This document shows positions 1-8,271 of a stretch of 64,000 nucleotides of DNA, piece by piece. The translations under genes were made by a program, and so were the position numbers. Numbering within the stretch: the first letter of the stretch is position 1; the number at the start of each line of letters is the position of its first letter. The notes beneath the pieces were generated by a model. It was given only the letters and a program-made list of their open reading frames with translations, searched no databases and was not told where the DNA came from. This DNA comes from Hymenobacter fodinae (lineage in GTDB: Bacteria > Bacteroidota > Bacteroidia > Cytophagales > Hymenobacteraceae): NCBI RefSeq assembly GCF_004745825.1, contig NZ_SRLA01000001.1, forward strand, positions 124,001-188,000, read 5' to 3'.

Positions 1-495
1 ACCCGCAACCTTATTAAGTGGCGGCGGGAGCTGAAGTCGCAGACGCCGCGGGTGGTGTTTCAGTTTCTGGTGGTGCGCCCCAATGAGCACCAGATTGCGG
101 AGGCCAAGCAGTTGGCCAAGGAGCTGGGTGTAGACGATGTGTGGTTCAAGACCGCCCAGATTTACGACTACCACAACGGCTCCCCCCTCATCCCCACCAT
201 CGACTATTACTCGCGCTACGAAAACCAGGGTAACGGTACCTGGAGCATCAAGAACAAGCTAGTGAACCACTGCTGGAAGATGTGGCACTCGTGCGTGGTG
301 ACCTGGGATGGCCTAGTGGTGCCCTGCTGCTTTGATAAAGATGCCGAATACCGCCTCGGCGACCTGAAGCAGCAAACCTTCCGCCAGCTCTGGCACGGCA
401 CCAAGTACCAGAAGTTCAGAGCTTCCCTGCTCAAAGGCCGCGACCAAATTGAGATGTGCCGCAACTGCACCGAAGGCACCAAGGTCTGGGGATAA
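1..495 (+). CDS. radical SAM/SPASM domain protein, C-terminal part (5' truncated)
   Basis: The frame is open from the first base and stops at TAA 493-495, so the N-terminal part with the radical SAM CxxxCxxC motif lies outside the window. What remains ends in a SPASM-type cysteine cluster: a Cys in NHCWKMWHSC, then VVPCCFDKD and finally EMCRNC, the pattern that binds auxiliary iron-sulfur clusters in peptide- and protein-modifying radical SAM enzymes. The stretch GDLKQQTFRQLWHG is also typical of SPASM proteins. The substrate cannot be told without the missing part and upstream neighbours. The family call is fairly secure; the function is open. Confidence 0.8.
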   Translation, partial: TRNLIKWRRELKSQTPRVVFQFLVVRPNEHQIAEAKQLAKELGVDDVWFKTAQIYDYHNGSPLIPTIDYYSRYENQGNGTWSIKNKLVNHCWKMWHSCVVTWDGLVVPCCFDKDAEYRLGDLKQQTFRQLWHGTKYQKFRASLLKGRDQIEMCRNCTEGTKVWG

Positions 496-624
496 GGGGA
501 GTTTGCTAGGTGGCCTAGAGCCGATGTGAACCTACTTCAGAACGTCATGCGGAGCAGAGCAATGTAGTATGTTCAGTTGGCGCTTATCTTGGAGGCAGGC
601 TTTTCTTATCTATCTCAGTGACCT

Positions 625-1272
625 ATGTTTTCTGCCGCACGCATCGCTACCATCCGCAAGAGTAAAGGTGTTTCGCAGGAGGTGTTGGCCGAGCAATCGG
701 GGGTAAGCTTGCGCACTATTCAGCGGGTAGAGCAGGGCGACACCGTGCCGCGGGGCTACACCTTGCAGGCCCTGGCCGCCGCCCTGGATGTTCCGCTGGA
801 AGCCTTCCGCTCAGAAGAGCCTGAACCGGCTCCACTCCCTAAACCGGAAGCTGCTCCGGCCCCAGTGTTGGCCGCCGCGCCCGCGCCAGCATTAGCGCCC
901 TCGGGGGCCGCGCTCCCCGACCCGCAACTGCTGCAGCTACTCAACCTGAGTGCCCTAAGCTTTTTGGTGTTTCCGCTGCTGAACGTGGTGGTGCCCTGGG
1001 TGCTGTGGCGCAAGCACCGACACGATGTGGAGCACGCCGGCGAGGTAGGGCGGCGGGTGCTGGGGTTTCAGATTTTGTGGCAGGTGCTCTGCTTTCTGAG
1101 CTATGGCCTGGCCGCTGTAGCTCAGCTGTGGGCCCACTTGTATCACGTAAAGCTGCCCAACCTTTTCATGTGGGTTTTTATTGGCTCTTACCTGTTAAAC
1201 CTGCTGACGATAGGCTGTAACGGGTGGAAACTGAGGCAAGGCAACCTCAACATTTACGCTTTCCGACTGTGA
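625..1272 (+). CDS. XRE-type HTH protein fused to a DUF4870-like membrane domain
   Basis: Residues 1-65 form a Cro/C1-type helix-turn-helix (RIATIRKSKGVSQEVLAEQS, then SLRTIQRVEQG), which normally binds operator DNA. A Pro/Ala-rich linker (about 68-100) leads to a membrane part with three hydrophobic segments (about 108-130, 148-170, 178-197) resembling the small DUF4870 family, including the motif RHDVEHAGEVGRRVLGFQ. It may therefore be a membrane-tethered regulator. ATG 625 starts the HTH directly. No partner gene is evident: the next gene is an unrelated protease-like protein 134 bp downstream. Signal and target are unknown. Confidence 0.8.
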   Translation: MFSAARIATIRKSKGVSQEVLAEQSGVSLRTIQRVEQGDTVPRGYTLQALAAALDVPLEAFRSEEPEPAPLPKPEAAPAPVLAAAPAPALAPSGAALPDPQLLQLLNLSALSFLVFPLLNVVVPWVLWRKHRHDVEHAGEVGRRVLGFQILWQVLCFLSYGLAAVAQLWAHLYHVKLPNLFMWVFIGSYLLNLLTIGCNGWKLRQGNLNIYAFRL

Positions 1273-1406
1273 GATGGGGGTTGTGTACTTGCTTGTATAA
1301 TAAGTAATTATATCAAATGGCGGCAAAATGGCGGGTAAATGGCGGCCGTACACGGGTGGGGTTGAGGATAGCTTTGGAGCATCATCCAACCCCCACTTAC
1401 TTCGTC

Positions 1407-2378
1407 ATGAAACTCTTCCGCAACATCCTGCTCGCCGTACTTATCCTGCTGTTGGTTAGTGGCCTAGGCGGCTACTTTTACATGCGTAAGAAGTTTGAGC
1501 CCGCCGCCAATCAACTGGTGGTTGCTGGCCTACCTGCCACCCTCAACTTTGCGTGGCATGCCAGCGGGGTTAAGCCAGTGAACCCTCACGCCGGCCTGCT
1601 GGTACCCGTAACGTTGCCCGGCTGCCCCCGCACGTGCTACCTGCAGTTTGACACGGGCTCTCCTTCCACCCTACTTTACGCCAACGCCTTGGCAGCCCTT
1701 CGCAAAGAGTACCCAGCCACAGCTCAGCGCCTGCTACCCCAGGCTGATACCGTGCGGGACGTTACCTTCACGCTAGACCAGGCTACCGTGCAGGCTCACT
1801 GGCTGCGGACCCTGCAGTATGGTGCCACAGAGCTGCCCACCGACAACACCGAACACTTCATCATTGGTACCCTAGGGGCCGATGTGCTTGATGGTCGCGT
1901 GCTGGTGATTGACTACGCCCACCAGCGCATCAGCCTGACCACCCAAGTGCCCGATAGCTTGGCCCGCCGCGCTGCATTTGTTCCCCTGGATTATGCCAGC
2001 CGTCGTATAATTCTGACCGCGCAGGTGCAGGGCCAGGACGAGAAGCTGCTCTTCGACTCGGGCAGCAGCGCCTTCTCCCTTATTACCAGCCACGCTACTT
2101 GGCAGCAAATGGCTCAGCCCCAGGCCCCCGTTCTCACGGCTGCTTCCAACTCCATGGGGCGCAAGCTCACCACCTACACTACTGCCACTACCGAAGCCAT
2201 GCAACTGAACCACATGACGGTACCCTTTGGGGACGTGACCTACGTGGAAGGTACTAGCCTAATGCAGAACACCCTGATGCGCTTCTCGGGCATGGGCGGC
2301 ATGCTGGGCAACAAGGCTTTCGAGCAGCACACCATTGTGCTGGATGTGCCCGGCGGGCGCTTTGGAGTAGTACGGTAA
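1407..2378 (+). CDS. retropepsin-like aspartic protease family protein, membrane anchored
   Basis: I chose ATG 1407 (MKLFRNILLAVLILLL), which begins a clear N-terminal membrane anchor; an upstream in-frame ATG at 1317 would add 30 unlikely residues. The exported part carries two aspartyl-protease-like motifs, QFDTGSPSTLLY and, about 140 residues later, LLFDSGSSAFSLI. This is the two-lobed arrangement of pepsin-like or fused retropepsin-like proteins. The second motif has Ser for Thr, which is tolerated in the family. It ends with the usual GNKAFEQHTIVLDVP-type strand. Activity and substrate are inferred only from the motifs. Confidence 0.72.
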   Translation: MKLFRNILLAVLILLLVSGLGGYFYMRKKFEPAANQLVVAGLPATLNFAWHASGVKPVNPHAGLLVPVTLPGCPRTCYLQFDTGSPSTLLYANALAALRKEYPATAQRLLPQADTVRDVTFTLDQATVQAHWLRTLQYGATELPTDNTEHFIIGTLGADVLDGRVLVIDYAHQRISLTTQVPDSLARRAAFVPLDYASRRIILTAQVQGQDEKLLFDSGSSAFSLITSHATWQQMAQPQAPVLTAASNSMGRKLTTYTTATTEAMQLNHMTVPFGDVTYVEGTSLMQNTLMRFSGMGGMLGNKAFEQHTIVLDVPGGRFGVVR

Positions 2379-2392
2379 GCGCGAAGTAGAAA

Positions 2393-2439
2393 CAGCGGCT
2401 CTGCATAGCCCAGCCTTTCCGGAACATGCAGAGCCGCTG
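2393..2439. terminator. hairpin terminator between convergent genes
   Basis: Perfect 14-bp inverted repeat: arm CAGCGGCTCTGCAT at 2393-2406 and its complement at 2426-2439, just after the protease stop and before the convergent outer-membrane gene. There is no long T-run, so it could act in both directions only weakly. Confidence 0.55.
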
Positions 2440-2495
2440 CTCACTTCATCCAAATTTCTCTGGAAAATAGTCTTGTTGCTCGATTTCAGGCCTTG

Positions 2496-3146
2496 CTAAC
2501 GACCAAACCGATAACGCAGGCCTACAGCACCCGAGGTGGTCACGACTCGTGGAGAACGTAAGTCCATATTAACGGTGCCTTCGGCTACAGCCTCTAAACC
2601 AGAAATGATGCGGTAGCGGAAGCTAGGGCCTAGACTCAACGCTTTGTGGTTCGTTTGGGAGCTACGTTCAAAAGGGACGGTACCGCTAGTGGTAACATAA
2701 TCAGGGTTATACCCTTTGCCCTGATAGGTTTCGTGGTCCCACGTAAAGCCACCTAATGCATCAACCTGAAAACGATGGCTTAGGGTGCGAGTAAGGGTAT
2801 ATCGTCCTAATGCTGTCACGGTTAAGGCTGTGTTGCGGTAGTCATTGCGGTAGTTTCCGATGGGGTTGCCGTAAATATCATGGAGAGTGCCTGCGTAAGA
2901 ACCTGGGCTACTGCTATAGGCTGCCCCTAACTGCACCGCCCAGCGCGGGTTAAGCTGGTAGCCGAGTGTGAGCTGCAAGGGTGGCACTGTGCTCTTGTCC
3001 AGCTCCCGGCTCAATCGTTGGGAGAAGTTGGTAAAGGCTGAAACGCCAATGTAATACCGAGGTGTTTCTGGTTCAGTAGTTTGCGCAAGACTGAACAGTG
3101 GGGTTGAGAGTAGAGCAACGCCAACGGCAATAGACCGAACAAGCAT
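2496..3146 (-). CDS. outer membrane beta-barrel protein (hypothetical)
   Basis: 216 residues with a signal peptide (MLVRSIAVGVALLSTPLFSLAQ) and alternating hydrophobic/polar strands (LTLGYQLNPRWAVQLGAAY, ALTVTALGRYTLTRTL). It ends in an aromatic/Arg-rich last strand (GAVGLRYRFGR), the pattern of small Bacteroidota outer membrane barrels. No ligand or transport role can be read. A possible promoter lies upstream: TTTG at 3187-3190 and TACTTTTT at 3161-3168 on the minus strand, 18 bp apart. The gene stands alone and converges with the protease gene. Confidence 0.65.
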   Translation of the reverse strand: MLVRSIAVGVALLSTPLFSLAQTTEPETPRYYIGVSAFTNFSQRLSRELDKSTVPPLQLTLGYQLNPRWAVQLGAAYSSSPGSYAGTLHDIYGNPIGNYRNDYRNTALTVTALGRYTLTRTLSHRFQVDALGGFTWDHETYQGKGYNPDYVTTSGTVPFERSSQTNHKALSLGPSFRYRIISGLEAVAEGTVNMDLRSPRVVTTSGAVGLRYRFGR

Positions 3147-3242
3147 AAACGGAAAAGTATAAAAAGTAGAAAAGAGGATTAAATAGCAAAGTGAACATCT
3201 AGAAGAAGCTTAAACCCTACGAAACGTTGCAGCCAAGGCAAT

Positions 3243-3301
3243 AAAAATACCCTGGGTTGATAGCTTTCAAGCCTATAAAGCTTAGGGCCACCAACCCAGG
3301 A
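3243..3301. terminator. imperfect hairpin between tandem minus-strand genes
   Basis: CCTGGGTTG and CAACCCAGG form 9-bp arms around an AT-rich centre, downstream of the erythromycin esterase-like gene and upstream of the barrel gene, where a terminator is expected. Confidence 0.45.
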
Positions 3302-3354
3302 TATCTTACACAGGTACAGCCGATGGTGCCTTGTAACTAGTAAAAACGCCTGCC

Positions 3355-4650
3355 CTAGTAATTCCAGGGGTACATATCTGGAGGAGTGTGCTCGTCTTGG
3401 TGCGTGGGTAGGGCGTGAAGGGCGCGAGTCTGGTCAAGGAACATAAACGCATCGTAACGCTCAGGAATAAGCGTGGGTACGTAGTTGCCGAACTGCTCAA
3501 ACTCGGGCCGATATACTACCCCAATAGCGCGGTGACCCATGGGCTTCTCTAGCAAGGGGTGGCCGCGCAACTCATCGGAAAACAGCAGGGCATTATCACC
3601 CTGTAGTTGCTGGTGTAGGGTGTATTCCCAAGAGCTGCGGCGGGCTTCTGGTACCCGCATAATTTCGGGGGTAGCGCCCCACTTCTTGCCGGCCACCACG
3701 GTGCCCTGGTAGGAGCCGAAGCCCACGGCAAAGACGTTCTCGCGGCCGTAGGTTTCGCGGGCCAACTGGCCTACGTTCACCATGTTGTCGTCGCGCATGT
3801 CAGTGTATCGGGCGTCGCCGATATGGGTGTTATGCTCCCAGATGATGGCTTTGCTGTCGGGGCCGTGGAGGTCGAGCAGGCGGGTGAGGGTTTCCATCAT
3901 GTGCCGGTCGCGCACGTTCCAGGAGGCCGAGCCGCCCTTGATCATGGCCCGGTAGTAGCGCTCGGCATTCACGGCCACCAGGGCGTTTTGCTCGGCGTTA
4001 AACTTCTGCTCCTGGGCCGGTAGGCCATCGGGGTGTAGCTCCCGAACCTGGCGGCGCAGGGCCCGCAGCATCTCCGTCACTTCATCCTCGCAATCTTCCG
4101 ACACAAAGGCCACGGCCTGGGCATACTCCTGCGGGTCTTCGCTGTAGGGCTCAAAGCACCGGAAGGCTTTATGAGCGGCCTGCACGGCCCCGTCGCCCTC
4201 CTTTTCCACGTACTGCAGAATCTCCTGCAACGATTCCCACAGACTGTATACATCCAATCCGTAAAAGCCCACGCGCTTGTCCTCGGGCAGCGGGCGGTTG
4301 TGCTGGCGCAGCCAGTCTACTAGGGCTGCAATTTCCCAGTTTCCCCACATCCAGGTAGGCCACCGGTTAAAGGTGCGTAGCACATGGGAAGCCGGCGTGT
4401 CAGACTCAACCTGCTCCTTGATGGCAGCATTTACCTCAAAACAGTCGGGCCAGTCGCCTTCCACGGCAATAAACTGAAAGCCTTTTTCCTGAATCAGGCG
4501 CTTGGAGAGGGCCGTGCGCCAGCTGTAGTACTCGGAAGTGCCGTGCGAAGCCTCCCCCAGCAGTACCACGCGGGCATCGCCAATGGCTTGCATGAGTGGG
4601 TCGAGGTCGGCAGCGGAGCGAAGCGGATGGGTGGGCAAGGTCGTCTTCAT
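3355..4650 (-). CDS. erythromycin esterase family protein
   Basis: The sequence matches the erythromycin esterase superfamily (PF05139): GEASHGTSEYYSWR near the N-terminus, EGDWPDCFEVN, the tryptophan-rich stretch WPTWMWGN, WEHNTHIGDARYTDM, and a late SYQGTVVA block. Conserved His and Glu residues in the GEASHG and EHNTHIGDA motifs are the catalytic set of this family. Most chromosomal members have no proven macrolide activity, so resistance should not be assumed. I chose ATG 4650 (MKTTLPTHPL), because the 14 residues added by the upstream start at 4692 look non-coding. Length (431 residues) is normal for the family. Confidence 0.88.
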   Translation of the reverse strand: MKTTLPTHPLRSAADLDPLMQAIGDARVVLLGEASHGTSEYYSWRTALSKRLIQEKGFQFIAVEGDWPDCFEVNAAIKEQVESDTPASHVLRTFNRWPTWMWGNWEIAALVDWLRQHNRPLPEDKRVGFYGLDVYSLWESLQEILQYVEKEGDGAVQAAHKAFRCFEPYSEDPQEYAQAVAFVSEDCEDEVTEMLRALRRQVRELHPDGLPAQEQKFNAEQNALVAVNAERYYRAMIKGGSASWNVRDRHMMETLTRLLDLHGPDSKAIIWEHNTHIGDARYTDMRDDNMVNVGQLARETYGRENVFAVGFGSYQGTVVAGKKWGATPEIMRVPEARRSSWEYTLHQQLQGDNALLFSDELRGHPLLEKPMGHRAIGVVYRPEFEQFGNYVPTLIPERYDAFMFLDQTRALHALPTHQDEHTPPDMYPWNY

Positions 4651-4741
4651 AGTCGAGATTGGGTAGAGCGGAAACACAAGAGTGCGCCGCAACGGGGTTG
4701 CGGCGCACTCTTATCTAGTGCGGGTAGAATTATGGAAGAGC

Positions 4742-5083
4742 TTATTTGTGGCTCTTGCTCAGATTTTTACCCAGGTCTTCTACCTGTTTCAGAAACTCCA
4801 AGGCATCGGAGTCGCCATAGGTACCGTAGGCTGAGGAAATAGTACCACGCACGCCATCAGCAGTTTCCAGGGCATAGAGAATCGACATGTCGTCGGGGTC
4901 ACTTTCACCCTCGAAGCGGTAGAAGTCCACAATGGTCACTTCATTAGGACCGTAGCTCTTATCGCGCTCATTATCGATAGTATGCAGGCGGCCCTCCGTC
5001 ACGCGGAAATCGGCCGTATAGCCATCCTGGCTGAGCTTGCGTTCTACGTTTACGAGCGAGCGTTCTTCTTCTTTATCTTGCAT
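4742..5083 (-). CDS. conserved Bacteroidota small protein (often mislabelled phosphoribosylpyrophosphate synthetase)
   Basis: The start MQDKEEERSLVNVE (ATG 5083) is preferred over an upstream ATG. The protein is about 113 residues and acidic. Its core GYTADFRVTEGRL, then VDFYRFEGESDPDDMSILYA and the ending around DGVRGTISSAYGTYGD, matches a short protein common in Bacteroidota. That family is frequently annotated as a phosphoribosylpyrophosphate synthetase without real similarity to that enzyme. I see no catalytic motif and assign no function. Confidence 0.68.
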   Translation of the reverse strand: MQDKEEERSLVNVERKLSQDGYTADFRVTEGRLHTIDNERDKSYGPNEVTIVDFYRFEGESDPDDMSILYALETADGVRGTISSAYGTYGDSDALEFLKQVEDLGKNLSKSHK

Positions 5084-5204
5084 GGGAGGGGCGTTTTGGA
5101 AATGAAAGAGTCGGTTGGGGAGAGGGCGCAAAAGAAAGCCCCGTACCGGCTATACGTAGCCAGTACGGGGACAGGTTATCCGAAGCTGAGAAGAATTGTT
5201 GCGC

Positions 5205-5402
5205 TTACTTGCCGGTACTCTGCGTAGCGGCCAACTCAATAGTGCGCTGCAGACGATCAACATCAATGGTGGAACAGGCGCCCCCGCACCCTTTGGCGCA
5301 GCCTGCTTGAGTTTTATCGAAGAACGCACGCCAGAATATCCGACCCACATAGAAGACGGCTCCGGCAAAAAGCAAGGCGATGATGAGATACTGTATCCAC
5401 AT
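5205..5402 (-). CDS. FeoB-associated Cys-rich membrane protein
   Basis: A 65-residue protein starting MWIQYLIIALLFAGAVFYVG: one N-terminal membrane segment, then a basic stretch (RIFWRAFFDK), then the cysteine cluster CAKGCGGACS. This layout matches the small FeoB-associated Cys-rich family of Bacteroidota, usually found near ferrous iron transport genes. No feoA or feoB is visible here, so a role in iron handling is inferred from the family only. An in-frame ATG three codons upstream (5411) is an alternative start. Confidence 0.7.
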   Translation of the reverse strand: MWIQYLIIALLFAGAVFYVGRIFWRAFFDKTQAGCAKGCGGACSTIDVDRLQRTIELAATQSTGK

Positions 5403-5471
5403 GATGGTCACAAAACTACGAGGCCGCCGGAAAAGTTTAGCGCAGTGGCCTAGATGGTATTAACAGCGCCA

Positions 5472-5578
5472 AGAACGTTCTGCAGAGCGGAGCCGAAGCA
5501 TCTCTCACGCTTCGTTGAGTCTTCTCTAGGCCAGTAGTCAGCCAGCGGTAGAGATGCTTCGACTGCGCTCAACATGAC
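5472..5578. repeat. dispersed intergenic inverted repeat containing a TGGCCTAG-family octamer
   Basis: Between suhB and the Cys-rich gene, GAAGCATCTCT is mirrored by AGAGATGCTTC about 50 bp later, bracketed by sequences of the kind CTGCAGAGCGGAGC and GACTGCGCTCAACATGACA. It codes for nothing and resembles REP/MITE-like elements; relatives are at 6436-6562 and 49106-49258. CTAGGCCA lies in the loop at 5526. Confidence 0.5.
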
Positions 5579-5598
5579 AGGCTTTGGGTTAGACTGGC

Positions 5599-6405
5599 CT
5601 AGGCCATCTGTTCCTTCCAGAACTCCCGGATAGTGGCCTGCATTTCGTCGTGAACCAGGCCATTGCTGGCTACTACCTCGCGGCCAAACAGTGGGTCGCC
5701 ATCCTTGAGAAACTGGGTCACGCGGCCGCCGGCTTCGCGCACCAGCAAAATGCCGGCAGCTACGTCGTAGGAGTTGAGGTTGAACTCGAAGAAGCCCTCG
5801 AAGCGGCCCGCGGCTACGTAGGCCAGGTCGGCGGCGGCGGAGCCTACGCGGCGTACCCCGTGCGAGCGGCGCATGAAGGCACCCAGCAACTGCAGGTAGT
5901 CGTCCATCTTGCCGAAATCGGTATAGGGGAAGCCGGTAGCAATAAGGGAGCTGTTGAGGTCGGGCACGTCGGTTACATGAATCGGAATCTCATTGCAGAA
6001 GGCCCCGGCTCCTTTGGCAGCCCGGAAGCACTCATCGCGGACTACTTCGTACACCACACCTGCCACCAACTCATCGTGATGAATCAGGCCCACGCTTACG
6101 CAGTACACCGGCAGGCCGTGCACGAAGTTGGTGGTGCCATCCAGCGGGTCGATAATCCAGTTATAGCCATCGGCGCGGTCGGCGCCTTCGGTGCCTTCTT
6201 CCGTGATAAAGCCCGCCTCCGGCAGCACCTCGCGTAGGCCAGCCACCAGCAGCTTTTCGGTTTCCTTATCCACGTACGACACCAGGTCGTGCACACCTTT
6301 GGTTTCGATGTGGCTGCGGTTGAAAGTGGCCGCCTCCTGGCGGATAAACTGGCCCGCGTGCCGCGTTACGGCCGCCAGCTGAAAGCTGAGTTGATTGTAA
6401 TCCAT
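5599..6405 (-). CDS. suhB: inositol monophosphatase family protein
   Basis: Start chosen at ATG 6405 (MDYNQLSFQLAAV), giving 268 residues. It carries both family signatures: the metal-binding EEGTEG and WIIDPLDGTTNFVHG (Asp, Asp, Thr for Mg2+ binding), and C-terminal NSYDVAAGILLVREAGGRV. These enzymes dephosphorylate myo-inositol-1-phosphate or related sugar phosphates in the cytoplasm; SuhB homologues also aid rRNA transcription in some bacteria. The stop codon TAG lies inside TGGCCTAG. Upstream, TACTTTTA sits five bases before ATG, suggesting a very short leader. Confidence 0.93.
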   Translation of the reverse strand: MDYNQLSFQLAAVTRHAGQFIRQEAATFNRSHIETKGVHDLVSYVDKETEKLLVAGLREVLPEAGFITEEGTEGADRADGYNWIIDPLDGTTNFVHGLPVYCVSVGLIHHDELVAGVVYEVVRDECFRAAKGAGAFCNEIPIHVTDVPDLNSSLIATGFPYTDFGKMDDYLQLLGAFMRRSHGVRRVGSAAADLAYVAAGRFEGFFEFNLNSYDVAAGILLVREAGGRVTQFLKDGDPLFGREVVASNGLVHDEMQATIREFWKEQMA

Positions 6406-6435
6406 GGGGTAAAAGTAAGGTCGGCCCGAAAAATA

Positions 6436-6562
6436 GCATCTCATTCTGAGCTAGCGAAGGACCTCATCACACCCAACCAACTGGCCTAGAGCAAGTCGTG
6501 GTGATGTGAGTAGGTCCTTCGTTGCCGCTTAACGGGCGAATTGCTCAGAATGACAAGAAAGG
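6436..6562. repeat. MITE/REP-like intergenic inverted repeat
   Basis: CATTCTGAGC plus AGCGAAGGACCT on the left are mirrored by AGGTCCTTCG and GCTCAGAATG on the right, spanning about 125 bp between lnt and suhB. A TGGCCTAG octamer is in the middle (6482). The same CATTCTGAG end occurs at 49112. No coding capacity. Confidence 0.6.
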
Positions 6563-6564
6563 TG

Positions 6565-8271
6565 TTAAGCCGACAAACGAGTTTTGTTGGTAAAGGCTAG
6601 CACCATCGTCAGCACCAGTAGGAGCACGGCTAGCACCTGCGTGGCGGGCCCAATTAGCTCGCCGTGGCGGACGTAGTAGGTCTCTTCGGTGTTCAGGTGA
6701 ACGGTGGCGCGACTTACCGCCTGTACCCACCAGCCGGTGCGCTGTGTGATTTCGCCCTTTTGGTTGATGAAGCCCGAGATGCCGGTGTTGGCAGAACGGG
6801 CAATGTCGCGGCGGGTTTCAATGGCCCGCAAAGTGGCGTACTGCAAGTGTTGGTTGTGGCCCGGCGAGTTAGACCACCAGCCGTCGTTAGTGATGATGCC
6901 CAGCAGGGTGGCGCCGTTCTTCACATAATCACGCACAAAGTCGCCGTACACTGATTCGTAGCAGATGATAGGGCCGATACGCAAGGCCGGCGTTCGGGTC
7001 TGGTACACGGTGCGCTCCTCCTGCGAGCCTAGGCCACCGGCTGTGCCGCCCAAATCAATTACGAAGGCCGAAAGCCACGGCGGCACCCCCTCCACGCCCG
7101 GCACCAACCGCGACTTATGGTAGAACTCCGGGGCCGCGGCGGCGTCGCGCAGGTGAATAGCAGCATTGAAAATATCGTAGTAGCCCACGCCTTCGCGGAA
7201 GCGGGCTGTGGGGCTGGCTTTTTCTTTGGAGGGGTAGCGCACCGCCGAGGTCAGGCCAGTAATCAGCTCCACGCCAGGGTGCTCGCCCAGCCACTGCCGC
7301 AAGCGCTGAATGTTGGGGTTGAAGTTGATTGTCTCCTCGGGGTATACCTCGTCCAGAGAGGTTTCGGGCCAGAACACCACCTTGGTCTGGGGCGTCAGGT
7401 TTTGCTCGGTGAGGGTGAGCAGGCGGGTAATCTGCTCGGTGTGCGGAATGAAACGGGAGCCACCCTCAAACTTCTCCTCAAAGGGGTCAACGTTGGGCTG
7501 AATCACCAGCAACTCGGCAGTAGCGCCTTTCTCTTGATATTGGCTGCCAATAAGATACGACAAGCCGATGGGCAGCACTGTGGCCAGCACAGGCCACACC
7601 CACTTTACGCGTAGGCCACTGGTAACTGGGTGACCTTCTTCAGTTAGTGGTCTAGTAGCGCTTCGCAGCCCAAACCACGTCCCAAAGACCAGCAGGTTCA
7701 CCAGCCAAATCCAGACGGAGCCACCCAGAAAGCCGGTGTACTCATACCACTGCACCAGTTTGTTTGCCTGCGCGAAGCCATTGCCTAGCGTTAGCCAGGG
7801 CCAAGTCAGGAACCAATGAAGGTGAAGCTGCTCGAAGGCAATCCAGTAGATAGGTAGCGAGATGTACCCGATGAGGTGGCCTAGGCGCTTCTTGGTGTGG
7901 TAAAACGCCGTGAGGGGCAGGCTCATGAGTAGCGCGTTGCAGACTACGGCCGTAATGCCGCCACCTAAGGTGCTGTAGCTCACCCAGTAAGTGGTGAACA
8001 GGTTCCAGAGCACCAAGGCCAGATAGGTGTAGCGCCATACTTTCCAGCCGCTAGCTCCGCGCTGGCCTAGCACCTGCTCCATGCGCAAGTAAGGCACCCA
8101 GGCTACCAGCAGCACCAAGGCCAGCGGGGCCGGGTGAACCGGCCAGCCCAGCCAAAGCAAGAACGCACTAAGTAGCGCCAGCAAGCTCGGGAGCCAGTAC
8201 GCCAGTCCGGAAACCGGTAACGATGGAGCCGCGGCCGCTGGGGCTACGGTGGGAGTTGGTTTAGTCAGCAC
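6565..8271 (-). CDS. lnt: apolipoprotein N-acyltransferase
   Basis: 568 residues: hydrophobic membrane segments over about residues 20-220, then a periplasmic carbon-nitrogen hydrolase domain, then a final membrane helix (VLAVLLLVLTMVLAFT). The catalytic triad is visible: Glu in VFWPETSLDE, Lys in YHKSRLVPGVEGVP and Cys in IICYESVYGDFV. Lnt adds the third acyl chain to lipoproteins in the inner membrane, fitting the many lipoproteins in this window. Its start overlaps the end of rsmI by 11 bp, so the two are probably co-transcribed. Confidence 0.94.
   Translation of the reverse strand: MLTKPTPTVAPAAAAPSLPVSGLAYWLPSLLALLSAFLLWLGWPVHPAPLALVLLVAWVPYLRMEQVLGQRGASGWKVWRYTYLALVLWNLFTTYWVSYSTLGGGITAVVCNALLMSLPLTAFYHTKKRLGHLIGYISLPIYWIAFEQLHLHWFLTWPWLTLGNGFAQANKLVQWYEYTGFLGGSVWIWLVNLLVFGTWFGLRSATRPLTEEGHPVTSGLRVKWVWPVLATVLPIGLSYLIGSQYQEKGATAELLVIQPNVDPFEEKFEGGSRFIPHTEQITRLLTLTEQNLTPQTKVVFWPETSLDEVYPEETINFNPNIQRLRQWLGEHPGVELITGLTSAVRYPSKEKASPTARFREGVGYYDIFNAAIHLRDAAAAPEFYHKSRLVPGVEGVPPWLSAFVIDLGGTAGGLGSQEERTVYQTRTPALRIGPIICYESVYGDFVRDYVKNGATLLGIITNDGWWSNSPGHNQHLQYATLRAIETRRDIARSANTGISGFINQKGEITQRTGWWVQAVSRATVHLNTEETYYVRHGELIGPATQVLAVLLLVLTMVLAFTNKTRLSA

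Noticed and set aside
3355..4650. Erythromycin resistance determinant
   Set aside because: The family match is good but most chromosomal members have no shown macrolide activity, and nothing suggests transfer.
5650..6237. 195-residue plus-strand frame opposite suhB
   Set aside because: Shadow of suhB, which shows both inositol monophosphatase signatures.
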